The notes under the pieces were generated by a model that ran no database searches, was not told the DNA's origin, and saw nothing but the letters and a program-made list of their open reading frames with translations. The position numbers were made by a program, and so were the translations under genes. Shown here in pieces: positions 1 through 5,255 of a stretch of DNA of 5,310 bases; position 1 is the stretch's first letter; the number at the start of each line of letters is the position of its first letter. The DNA comes from CAZKCK01 sp964552325 (GTDB taxonomy: Bacteria; Bacteroidota; Bacteroidia; Bacteroidales; TTA-H9), in the NCBI GenBank assembly GCA_964552325.1, contig CAZKHA010000216.1, positions 1-5,310 on the forward strand, read 5' to 3'.

Positions 1-116
1 CGCCAACTGTGGCCTATTTCTAGTGGAGGATTTGTGATCCCTATTAGGCGAATTGCAAAGAACACCAGGAGCCAAAACCTAAAATCGGTTAGCAATGTTT
101 TAAGAAAAGCTTTCAT
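1..116 (-). CDS. Membrane glycosyltransferase, GT-C type (ArnT/PMT-like), N-terminal fragment
   Basis: This is the 5' end of a gene that runs off the left edge; 38 complete codons are present from an ATG at 114-116. The peptide starts with a short charged segment (MKAFLKTLLTDFR). A hydrophobic helix follows at about residues 14-27, and then the motif RLIGITNPPLEIGHSW, with a probable Arg next. In the GT-C fold of glycosyltransferases (ArnT/PMT, GT39/GT83-like), a first membrane helix is followed by an outer loop with acidic and aromatic residues. Many Bacteroidota members read R-x-x-G-x-x-x-P-P-x-x-x-x-H-x-W-R at this point. The predicted role is sugar transfer from a lipid-linked donor at the inner membrane. 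It starts 22 bp after the arfB stop, so it may be cotranscribed with arfB. The family is inferred from about 25 residues recognised from memory, and substrate cannot be judged. Confidence 0.6.
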   Translation of the reverse strand, partial: MKAFLKTLLTDFRFWLLVFFAIRLIGITNPPLEIGHSW

Positions 117-138
117 AAACAATACCTTATAATGAATA

Positions 139-549
139 CTAAACAGATTTGCGTAATTGCTTTTTTTCTTTGATTTGCTTTTTTTCTTCCAGGCGTCGTA
201 GGTTCGATGCTGCTGTGGGTTTGGTTGCTTTACGAGGTTTGCGGGGAGTTAAGGCTTTGGCTAAAAGTTCGTAGAACTTTGCCGTAACTTTTTCTTTATT
301 ACCAAGTTGTGTGCGTTCTGTTTGCGATACAAGTACCAATTCTAGCTCATCATTAATTCTACTGGCGAGTTTTTGGAGAATCAAGGCTTTTTCCTCGTCC
401 GTAAATTTTCGGGAAGACGGTATGCTAAACCGTAGTTCCATTCGGGTATTAACCTTGTTAACGTTTTGCCCGCCAGCCCCACTGCTTCTTGTGGCGCTGT
501 ATATAAGCTCTTTGCTTACGTCCCGTTCTTCAAGTTCGATGGCTGTCAT
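139..549 (-). CDS. arfB: Alternative ribosome-rescue factor B (peptidyl-tRNA hydrolase)
   Basis: ArfB (YaeJ) releases peptides from ribosomes stalled on mRNAs without a stop codon, by hydrolysing peptidyl-tRNA in the peptidyl-transferase centre. The 136-aa product is close to the 140 aa of the E. coli protein and carries both family hallmarks. One is the catalytic GGQ at residues 26-28, in the context SSGAGGQNVNKVNTR. The other is a basic C-terminal tail at about residues 101-136, including RKPRKATKPTAASNLRRL, which in this family lies in the empty mRNA entry channel. There is no codon-recognition domain, so it is not RF1 or RF2. The ATG at 547-549 is chosen over an in-frame TTG at 583-585 because the TTG overlaps a consensus -7 promoter box and would add 12 residues absent from the family. 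The glycosyltransferase gene follows 22 bp downstream. Confidence 0.93.
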   Translation of the reverse strand: MTAIELEERDVSKELIYSATRSSGAGGQNVNKVNTRMELRFSIPSSRKFTDEEKALILQKLASRINDELELVLVSQTERTQLGNKEKVTAKFYELLAKALTPRKPRKATKPTAASNLRRLEEKKQIKEKKQLRKSV

Positions 550-582
550 AGTTAACGGCAGTAATAAGTGGTATAACTGCGG

Positions 583-590
583 CAAAGTTA
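583..590 (-). promoter_or_regulatory. Candidate -7 promoter element of arfB
   Basis: Read on the minus strand the octamer is TAACTTTG, an exact match to the Bacteroidota -7 consensus TAnnTTTG. It lies 33 bp before the arfB ATG, which would give a leader of about 25-30 nt. No TTTG is seen at the usual -33 distance. It lies in the 118-bp gap between pdxH and arfB and suggests that arfB, perhaps with the next gene, has a promoter separate from the upstream genes. Confidence 0.5.
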
Positions 591-667
591 CACATTCGAG
601 GTTAAGGTTGTTCGTTTGCTTTTACTACCGTTTAATTATTGCATATCAGGATTTGGAATTTGCTGCG

Positions 668-1306
668 TCAAGCGCCTAATCGTTCTATAACCCATTGTTT
701 TTCAATAAACTGGTATCTAATTCGATCATGAAGCCTGTTCGCGCGGCCTTGCCAAAACTCAAAGTAATCAGGCTTTAAGTTAAAACCTCCCCAATTTTCT
801 GGCCTTGAAACGTTCTGGCCGGATAGTTTTGCCATATACCTATTATATAATGTATCGTAAGCGTCACGTGATGCCACAACCTTACTTTGGGGGGAAACGA
901 TTGCAGCTATGCGGCTTCCAAGCGGGCGGCTGTTGAAATAAGTATCAGAAACCTCTGGATCGGTTTTTTCTACACTGCCTTCAATTCGTATCTGGCGCTC
1001 GAGTAACGGCCAAAAAAATACCAGGCTTGCATATGGAGTCGCTTCAAGCTCAAGACCTTTTCTGCTTTGGTAATTTGTGAAAAAAGTAAAGCCCTTCTCC
1101 GAGGCATCCTTTAGCAATACAATCCTTGATGACGGCCTTCCATTGCTGCCACAGGTTGATAGCGTCATGGCCGTAGGTTCCGGTACTTCGGCTTTTATGG
1201 CAGCGTCCATCCATTCCGTAAACTGTAGAAAAGGGGAGGCATTCATTTCTGACCGACGAAGTGTGTTCTTGGTAAACTCGTTTCGTATGGCATCAAGGTT
1301 TGGCAT
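668..1306 (-). CDS. pdxH: Pyridoxamine 5'-phosphate oxidase
   Basis: PdxH is the FMN-dependent cytosolic oxidase that converts pyridoxine or pyridoxamine 5'-phosphate to pyridoxal 5'-phosphate, the last step of vitamin B6 synthesis and salvage. The 212-aa product is full length (E. coli has 218 aa) and aligns along its whole length. Visible family motifs are the FMN-binding R61-I-V-L-L-K66 and S81-R-K83, then LLERQIRIEG (101-110), Y123/R127/S131 in YFNSRPLGS, N171-W-G-G174, F184-W-Q-G187 and the substrate-contacting R191-L-H193. The C-terminus VIERLGA matches the usual end of the family. The ATG at 1304-1306 gives the expected N-terminus. It lies 51 bp after the beta-lactamase stop on the same strand, and no clear -7 box is seen in that gap, so read-through from upstream is possible. 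No functional link to the beta-lactamase is implied. Confidence 0.96.
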   Translation of the reverse strand: MPNLDAIRNEFTKNTLRRSEMNASPFLQFTEWMDAAIKAEVPEPTAMTLSTCGSNGRPSSRIVLLKDASEKGFTFFTNYQSRKGLELEATPYASLVFFWPLLERQIRIEGSVEKTDPEVSDTYFNSRPLGSRIAAIVSPQSKVVASRDAYDTLYNRYMAKLSGQNVSRPENWGGFNLKPDYFEFWQGRANRLHDRIRYQFIEKQWVIERLGA

Positions 1307-1357
1307 ATAAGGATAATAAACGATTAAAATTGGTTGCTGGGTTAAAACAGTATGCCA

Positions 1358-2182
1358 TTACTCTTTGTTCGGGACATTGTTCATCAATCCAGCTTCTTTT
1401 AGTATATCGCAAGTGATGGCTTTTCGTGCGGATGCAAAATCTTTGCCTTTCGTGTGGTTGTTCTGTATGTTGCACACAAAAAAATATACATTTCCAGCTT
1501 CTTCTAGGTAACCTATGAACCATCCTATTTCAACATTATCGGGCATGGTTGCCCAGCCAGTTTTGGCCCGAAGGATATATGAATCAGTTTGTTCATGAAT
1601 CATGATTTTCTTTACCATATCGATGTTTTTTGCTGAAAATGGCAGTTTGTTGTGGTAAAATCGGCGCAAAAAATCCAACTGTTGCAGGGGCGTAATTTGT
1701 GAATTACCCTCTAACCAGAAGGTATCCAAGTTTTTGCGTGTAATATCCATATGGCCATAGGGTATGGTATCAACCCACCTTTTCATATTTAAAAACCCAA
1801 TCCTTCGGGCAATCTCTTGGTAATAAGGCACGCATGAAACCTTAAAAGCTGTTTCCATGGTTTGGTCTTGGTTCCAAGCATCAACACTGCGTTTTATGCC
1901 ATCCCACGGTATGTTGAACTGTACATCGGTGGCAACACCGGTTTCTAAAGCTATAAGCGAATTGACGATTTTGAAGGTTGACGCTGGCAAAAACCCTTTT
2001 TGTGCTCGCTTGTAGTTCCATGTGGTAATTTCATCTAAATTTTTATCATAAAGTACAAAACAACCCTCAAAACCATGCTGTTTAAAAACTTCTTGCATTG
2101 CTTCGGGCGTAATCCGTTGGGCTGATAGATGATTTATGCTTAGTGCTATAAACAATAAGGTGCTTAGGCAAGTAATTCGCAT
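1358..2182 (-). CDS. Class D (OXA-type) serine beta-lactamase
   Basis: This is a secreted or periplasmic serine hydrolase predicted to open beta-lactam rings. The 274-aa length is normal for the class. Residues 1-21 form a signal peptide with a likely cut after LSA; no lipobox cysteine is present. The active-site motifs occur in order: S68-T-F-K71 (catalytic serine and the lysine carbamylated in this class), S116-C-V118, Y142-G-H144 in place of the usual Y-G-N, W156-L-E-G159 (the Trp that stabilises the carbamate) and K207-T-G209. LQQLDFLRRFY (167-176) and GWFIGYLE (220-227) also fit the fold. Sensor proteins such as BlaR1 have a related domain, but here there is no membrane receptor part. 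The gene starts 36 bp after the DUF4440 gene. No mobile element, integron site or regulator adjoins it, so it looks like an intrinsic chromosomal enzyme. Its substrate range cannot be read from sequence. Confidence 0.93.
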   Translation of the reverse strand: MRITCLSTLLFIALSINHLSAQRITPEAMQEVFKQHGFEGCFVLYDKNLDEITTWNYKRAQKGFLPASTFKIVNSLIALETGVATDVQFNIPWDGIKRSVDAWNQDQTMETAFKVSCVPYYQEIARRIGFLNMKRWVDTIPYGHMDITRKNLDTFWLEGNSQITPLQQLDFLRRFYHNKLPFSAKNIDMVKKIMIHEQTDSYILRAKTGWATMPDNVEIGWFIGYLEEAGNVYFFVCNIQNNHTKGKDFASARKAITCDILKEAGLMNNVPNKE

Positions 2183-2218
2183 GGGTAGGTTTATGAGCGG
2201 TTTTAGGGTAGTTACTAA

Positions 2219-2659
2219 TTATTCTTTGTTTTTAATTCCTTCATTACCAGTATCAAGAACAAGCCGCCACATGGATTTGGCATCCTTTTTCCAAATGCTG
2301 GTGTAAGTGCCTTTTTCGATCGTTTGTTTTCCATCAGGCATGTCAATGGTTAAGGTATAAATGCCATATGTATAGCCAAGTTCGCCTGATTGGGCCACAA
2401 AAGCCTTTTCGGGTTTCCAGGTAAGGCTTGTGTTTTTGGGCCATTCCTTTGCAAGATAAGCTGCAAGATTCTTACCTACAATGGGTACATTGTTGGGCCG
2501 AAGCAGCACTAAGCTATCGTCAGCAACATGTTTTACGGCATTAAAGAATCCAATTTCGGATGATAACTTGCTGAATTCTAATTCAGCATCAAGTAAACTT
2601 TGAGCAAACATAGGGCTGGAGGCAGTTTGTAGCAAGAGAAGGAAAACGATTTTCTTCAT
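2219..2659 (-). CDS. Secreted NTF2-like / DUF4440 family protein
   Basis: The 146-aa product begins with a signal peptide (MKKIVFLLLLQTASSPMFAQ; likely cut after FA at residue 19). The rest fits the small alpha+beta cone fold of the NTF2/SnoaL superfamily, DUF4440 type. An N-terminal helix (23-45) is followed by VADDSLVLLRPN, then the family's recognisable stretches SGELGYTYGIY (91-101), KGTYTSIWKK (116-125) and MWRLVLDTGN (130-139). Proteins of this fold bind small hydrophobic ligands or act as isomerases or hydrolases, but many members have no known activity, and no catalytic set can be assigned here. The gene starts 6 bp after the stop of the four-repeat gene and ends 36 bp before the beta-lactamase, so the three are very probably cotranscribed. 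It and the beta-lactamase are the two exported products of the cluster. Confidence 0.85.
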   Translation of the reverse strand: MKKIVFLLLLQTASSPMFAQSLLDAELEFSKLSSEIGFFNAVKHVADDSLVLLRPNNVPIVGKNLAAYLAKEWPKNTSLTWKPEKAFVAQSGELGYTYGIYTLTIDMPDGKQTIEKGTYTSIWKKDAKSMWRLVLDTGNEGIKNKE

Positions 2660-2665
2660 ATTTTT

Positions 2666-3571
2666 TTAGTTAAAAGCTTGAGCCAACGATAAAACAGGAT
2701 TTCCATTTCTGTATTTGCGAACCCGGCATTGTATGGTTATTCCATTGGTTAGTTCGGGTAAAATCATGCCGTTTATAAGCACTTCATACGTTTTATCTTC
2801 AGGACCTTTCACAAGCAAAAACCGTTTAGCCCCTAATAATAAATCACTTCGTTCTTGGGTGCTTACAAGAACAAATTCATAAGTTTCATCCAGTTTATAC
2901 ACAGGGTGTTCAGGTTCAACTATAACATCACGGCTATTCTGTTTCCCAAAAACATGGCAATTTACAACATCATTAATATTCCAATGGTATTCAGCATATT
3001 GCTGTGCTTTAGCAAAAACAAAGTGGTAACTGTTATTGCCCAAAATATAATACGGTATGCTATTGGCCATGGCTTCAAGGTCGAGAACTTTGAGTCCGAT
3101 TTCGGATCCTGGAGGAGGCCAAGTAAGCATTTCCACGGGTCCATGTTCGGGTTCTAAAACCAGTTTACCTTTATATATTTGTTTAACCTTACATATGAGG
3201 GAGGTAGTTCCAAGGGCTACCATGCCACGCGTTGCGATATTGTACTCATTTCCCAAGCGATCTCTAATTACATGAAACTGGACACCAGGGCATTCGTTGC
3301 ATCTGATGCTTTTGGCTACTAGAAAGGGAAAGTACTCATCTTTTGCATAATAGGGGTTTCGAGGCTCTAAGAATAGTTTTCCATTGCAGTTAATTTTAAC
3401 TACCTGGCAAAGTATCTCCTGCCCAACTTCAAATCCATAATTTTGGTATGGATCGTAAGGCAATAAATTTCGATAGCCATCGGTTCCCTCAAGCACAAAA
3501 TACTTGTTCTGGTCAGGCATTAGTGTGATTGAACGGATAACAAAAGGAGCGATTTCTCGGGCCTGCAGCAT
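2666..3571 (-). CDS. Four-repeat OB-fold-like protein of unknown function
   Basis: I do not recognise a named family. The 301-aa product has no signal peptide or membrane helix and is built of four diverged tandem repeats of about 70 residues, at roughly 8-75, 80-146, 156-225 and 230-298. Each ends in a hydrophobic-C-x-V strand followed by a turn and a strand. The strands are ILCQVVKI (C55), LICKVKQI (C127), VNCHVFGK (C205) and IQCRVRKY (C282). The turns are GKLFLEP (64-70), GKLVLEP (135-141), RDVIVEP (214-220) and the degenerate GNPVLSL. The pattern resembles the last strands of S1/OB-fold domains, so nucleic-acid binding is a reasonable guess only. A CxxC (C91-N-E-C94) opens repeat 2. The ATG at 3569-3571 is chosen, with A-rich sequence before it; in-frame TTG codons at 3593-3598 could add up to nine residues. 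It is the first gene of the minus cluster, with a stop 6 bp before DUF4440. Confidence 0.8.
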   Translation of the reverse strand: MLQAREIAPFVIRSITLMPDQNKYFVLEGTDGYRNLLPYDPYQNYGFEVGQEILCQVVKINCNGKLFLEPRNPYYAKDEYFPFLVAKSIRCNECPGVQFHVIRDRLGNEYNIATRGMVALGTTSLICKVKQIYKGKLVLEPEHGPVEMLTWPPPGSEIGLKVLDLEAMANSIPYYILGNNSYHFVFAKAQQYAEYHWNINDVVNCHVFGKQNSRDVIVEPEHPVYKLDETYEFVLVSTQERSDLLLGAKRFLLVKGPEDKTYEVLINGMILPELTNGITIQCRVRKYRNGNPVLSLAQAFN

Positions 3572-3690
3572 GCGTTTTAATAAGTATGTCTTCAACAAAG
3601 ATACGGAATAGGATTCTAATAGGCATTAATTGCCGCAATGCTTCCAAATAAAACTCGCGCCACCATGGCCATTATTTTCATGTTCTGCTG

Positions 3691-3698
3691 TATATTTG
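3691..3698 (+). promoter_or_regulatory. Candidate -7 promoter element of elbB
   Basis: TATATTTG matches the Bacteroidota -7 consensus TAnnTTTG exactly and sits 24 bp before the elbB ATG, giving a leader of roughly 15-20 nt. No TTTG is present at the -33 distance. The same 151-bp divergent region must also drive the minus-strand four-repeat gene. The best minus-strand candidate is TTTATTTG at 3645-3652, one mismatch from consensus and too weak to annotate separately. Confidence 0.55.
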
Positions 3699-3722
3699 CC
3701 AAACAAGTTAAAAACTACTGTT

Positions 3723-4370
3723 ATGAAAAAATTTGCTGTGATTCTGGCTGGTTGTGGAGTTTATGATGGTGCAGAAATTCACGAAGCTGTACTTACGCTC
3801 CTTGCTATTGATCAATTGGGTGGATCGTATGATATTTTTGCACCTGATGTGGCCCAAGCTCATGTAATCAACCACATTACTGGACAACCGATGGCTGAGC
3901 AACGAAATGTATTAGTAGAATCTGCCCGCATTGCGCGGGGTCGAATTTTAAACCTTAATGAGTTTGATTGCATTCAGTATGATGCATTGGTGTTTCCTGG
4001 TGGGTTTGGAGTGGCCAAAAACTTATGCAGTTTTGCCTTTCAAGGTGCTGATTGTACCGTAAACCCATTGGTTGAGAAGGCGATAACAGATATGCATAAA
4101 GCTTCAAAGCCAATCGGGGCTATGTGTATCTCACCAGTCATGATAGCCAAAGTGTTGCAAAAAACAATTGTAACCATCGGAAATGATAAGGATACTATGG
4201 CAGCCATTTCAGAAATGGGAGCTTCCCCAAAAATTGCCGAAGTACATGAAGTAGTGGTTGATAAGACCAATAAAATTGTGACTACTCCTTGTTATATGCT
4301 TGATGTTACTATTAAGCAAATTGCCGATGGAGCGCACAACCTTATAGCTGAAATTTATCGCTTATTCTAG
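3723..4370 (+). CDS. elbB: ElbB, DJ-1/PfpI-superfamily protein (glyoxalase III-like)
   Basis: The 215-aa product matches E. coli ElbB (217 aa) from end to end. The start MKKFAVILAGCGVYDGAEIHEAVLT, here split as MKKFAVILAG and CGVYDGAEIHEA, is diagnostic, as are VINHITG (48-54), RNVLVESARI (61-70), FPGGFGVAKNL (91-101) and TTPCYML (187-193). C135 in A-M-C-I-S-P sits at the nucleophile elbow where the DJ-1 superfamily has its reactive cysteine, and E18 is a candidate partner acid. E. coli ElbB is annotated as an isoprenoid-biosynthesis-associated protein with weak glyoxalase III activity; its true substrate is uncertain. The ATG at 3723 is preferred over an in-frame ATG at 3630, which would add 31 residues absent from the family and place the start upstream of the -7 box. 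It is a single gene, divergent from the minus cluster. Confidence 0.95.
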   Translation: MKKFAVILAGCGVYDGAEIHEAVLTLLAIDQLGGSYDIFAPDVAQAHVINHITGQPMAEQRNVLVESARIARGRILNLNEFDCIQYDALVFPGGFGVAKNLCSFAFQGADCTVNPLVEKAITDMHKASKPIGAMCISPVMIAKVLQKTIVTIGNDKDTMAAISEMGASPKIAEVHEVVVDKTNKIVTTPCYMLDVTIKQIADGAHNLIAEIYRLF

Positions 4371-4426
4371 TCTCCAATGGTTTACTGGAAGTTTGAACTA
4401 TGCAGCCTTTGTTGTTGGCTTACCAT

Positions 4427-4440
4427 AAGTTCGTTTGCAT
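4427..4440 (+). repeat. 14-bp direct repeat, copy 1
   Basis: AAGTTCGTTTGCAT occurs here and again, perfectly, at 4944-4957, both in the elbB-acpP gap and in the same orientation. The core GTTCGTTTGC is also found at 610-619 upstream of arfB. The core contains TTCGTTTG, one mismatch from the -7 consensus TAnnTTTG, so the similarity may reflect promoter-like sequence rather than a dispersed repeat family. Confidence 0.35.
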
Positions 4441-4543
4441 GTGTAAAGATTCAGTTTGCGCAGCTTGATCTGCTTGCCTTTTGCTAGTAATATGCTTCAG
4501 CATTGCTACCTATTTATAGGGCCGCTTATTTTTTGGTAAATAG

Positions 4544-4568
4544 AAATCCCGGGTTATTCCCGGGATTT
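4544..4568 (-). terminator. Hairpin terminator, probably serving the minus strand
   Basis: Two perfect 10-bp arms, AAATCCCGGG (4544-4553) and CCCGGGATTT (4559-4568), enclose a 5-nt loop. Read on the minus strand the right arm runs into ATTTCTATTT, which is U-rich in RNA. On the plus strand it is followed by AACAGCC, which is not. It therefore fits best as the 3' end of a minus-strand transcript, although it could also stop read-through from elbB, whose stop lies 173 bp upstream. The U-tract is imperfect, so efficiency is uncertain. Confidence 0.6.
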
Positions 4569-4681
4569 AACAGCCTACCTCACCATCGATTTCTGGCCAA
4601 ATCGTTAAAACTCCTACCTTAGCATCAAAAGCAATTCGTTTTAAATCATGTAACCTTAACAAGCACTACTATTTGTTTGTG
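4544..4681 (-). ncRNA. Candidate small non-coding RNA (about 138 nt)
   Basis: The bounds are a consensus -7 box just upstream (4686-4693) and the strong hairpin at 4544-4568. Between them, on the minus strand, lies an unpaired 5' segment, then a stem of 7 bp (4638-4644 with 4605-4611, loop 26 nt). Directly abutting it is a 6-bp stem (4599-4604 with 4587-4592, 6-nt loop), placed so that the two could stack. The minus-strand ATGs inside open only 2-3 codons each before a stop, which argues for a non-coding product. AGGTAGG appears twice in the RNA (4614-4620 and 4574-4580, complement). I do not recognise SRP RNA, tmRNA, RNase P RNA or a 6S-like fold. Both ends are inferred; the start may be off by several bases. 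Confidence 0.4.
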
Positions 4682-4685
4682 AATG

Positions 4686-4693
4686 CAAATATA
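4686..4693 (-). promoter_or_regulatory. Candidate -7 promoter element of the small RNA
   Basis: On the minus strand this reads TATATTTG, an exact TAnnTTTG match and the same octamer as at elbB. Transcription would start near 4680-4683 and run away from acpP towards the hairpin at 4544-4568. The -33 position has no TTTG and is instead occupied by a palindrome at 4707-4722, which suggests that a bound protein controls it. Confidence 0.45.
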
Positions 4694-4706
4694 CAAGCAA
4701 AAAAAC

Positions 4707-4722
4707 TGTTCGATATTGAACA
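4707..4722. promoter_or_regulatory. Operator-like 16-bp palindrome
   Basis: TGTTCGATATTGAACA is self-complementary at 14 of 16 positions, with half-sites TGTTC and GAACA around an AT-rich centre. Its centre (4714-4715) is about 33 bp upstream of the predicted small-RNA start, on the -33 region. That is a typical place for a dimeric helix-turn-helix regulator to act. No matching regulator gene is in the window, so the protein is unknown. Confidence 0.4.
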
Positions 4723-4752
4723 TTTCGACCCAAAAAAGGCAAAAATTTGACC

Positions 4753-4793
4753 AAACGAGCGAGTTAACGTATAAAACGGAGGAGTTAACGTAT
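4753..4793 (+). repeat. Tandem 20-bp repeat at 21-bp period
   Basis: The two units are AAACGAGCGAGTTAACGTAT (4753-4772) and AAACGGAGGAGTTAACGTAT (4774-4793). They match at 17 of 20 positions, and the last 12 bases are identical. The 21-bp period is two turns of the helix, so both copies face the same side of DNA, as in many paired binding sites for response regulators. The TTAACGT core also recurs at 5184-5190, close to acpP. The sites lie between the small-RNA promoter and acpP and could serve either. Confidence 0.5.
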
Positions 4794-4943
4794 CTTTTGT
4801 GAATAGGTTGAGTAGAAATACTGTTTGAAATTTTTTTTCATTCTAAATAAGGATGTTAGTATATTGCAGCAATGATGCTTACGTTTTTGAATCATATGTG
4901 TTTATGGTTTATGTTTATCTGATTTTTGGTGAAATGTCAAGAA

Positions 4944-4957
4944 AAGTTCGTTTGCAT
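4944..4957 (+). repeat. 14-bp direct repeat, copy 2
   Basis: Exact second copy of AAGTTCGTTTGCAT (first at 4427-4440). It sits about 300 bp before acpP in the plus orientation. The -7-like core TTCGTTTG could act as a distal promoter, but no -33 element is evident. Confidence 0.35.
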
Positions 4958-5114
4958 CCTTCAAATTGTGAATTTGGTTTGAATTTGTTTTGATTGGTCG
5001 AAACAAGGATTCGGCCCTCCATAATATGCGGTAGGTATTGCGAAGAGTGGCTTTTAGGGATTATTCGTGATTGCTGCTGAAACATCTAATGCATTGTTTT
5101 TCAATAGCATAAAA

Positions 5115-5134
5115 TATTAACCATTTGGTTAATA
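5115..5134. promoter_or_regulatory. 8-bp inverted repeat upstream of acpP
   Basis: TATTAACC (5115-5122) and GGTTAATA (5127-5134) form a perfect inverted repeat around a 4-bp spacer, 121 bp before the acpP start. The half-site TTAACCA recurs at 5161-5167 and 5236-5242, the last only 13 bp before the ATG. The AT-rich stem and lack of a U-tract make a terminator unlikely; an operator for acpP is possible but unproven. Confidence 0.35.
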
Positions 5135-5255
5135 GTATTAATATACTGATATGCAAGTTGTTAACCATGCTTTTATAACTTTTTAACGTTTTTTTTTTGC
5201 ATTGTTGTGATATTAGTGTTTTCTTTGCAGCTTGTTTAACCAAATTAGAACTACT

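Larger units (their letters stand above)
4371..5255. other. 885-bp intergenic region between elbB and acpP
   Basis: No convincing protein gene lies here on either strand. Open frames are short and lack family features: 36 codons on the plus strand (4377-4487), 27 on the minus (4420-4503), and a minus AT-rich frame at 5061-5243 that needs a TTG start. What it does hold, in order, is one copy of a 14-bp repeat, a strong hairpin, a candidate small RNA with its promoter and a palindrome, a 21-bp-period tandem repeat, the second 14-bp copy, and an inverted repeat near acpP. Between about 4960 and 5110 I see nothing specific. Confidence 0.75.

Noticed and set aside
1..50. REP-like palindrome around GGATTTGTGATCC with CGCC/GGCG ends
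   Set aside because: On the minus strand this is clean coding sequence for a glycosyltransferase N-terminus, and the outer arms pair poorly.
550..585. N-terminal extension of arfB from a TTG at 585
   Set aside because: It overlaps a consensus -7 box and adds residues not found in the family.
1293..1523. 76-aa minus-strand frame
   Set aside because: It is an out-of-frame shadow of the beta-lactamase 3' end and the gap before pdxH, with no family features.
1358..2182. Beta-lactamase as a recently acquired mobile resistance gene
   Set aside because: No insertion sequence, integrase or attachment site is visible, and it is embedded among housekeeping genes without an obvious composition shift.
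3622..3634. Short inverted repeat GGCATTAATTGCC in the divergent region
   Set aside because: The arms are only 4 bp and it is not placed on a clear promoter; probably chance.
3630..3722. 31-residue N-terminal extension of ElbB
   Set aside because: ElbB proteins begin at the MKK-x-x-V-I-L segment, and the extension would contain the promoter.
4377..4487. 36-aa plus-strand ORF just after elbB
   Set aside because: It is cysteine-rich and hydrophobic with no recognisable motif, and no start signal beyond proximity to elbB.
4420..4503. 27-aa minus-strand ORF downstream of the hairpin
   Set aside because: It would require read-through of the terminator hairpin, and the length is within chance.
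5061..5243. 60-aa minus-strand frame opposite the acpP leader
   Set aside because: It starts at TTG and has AT-driven composition, and it covers the acpP upstream region.
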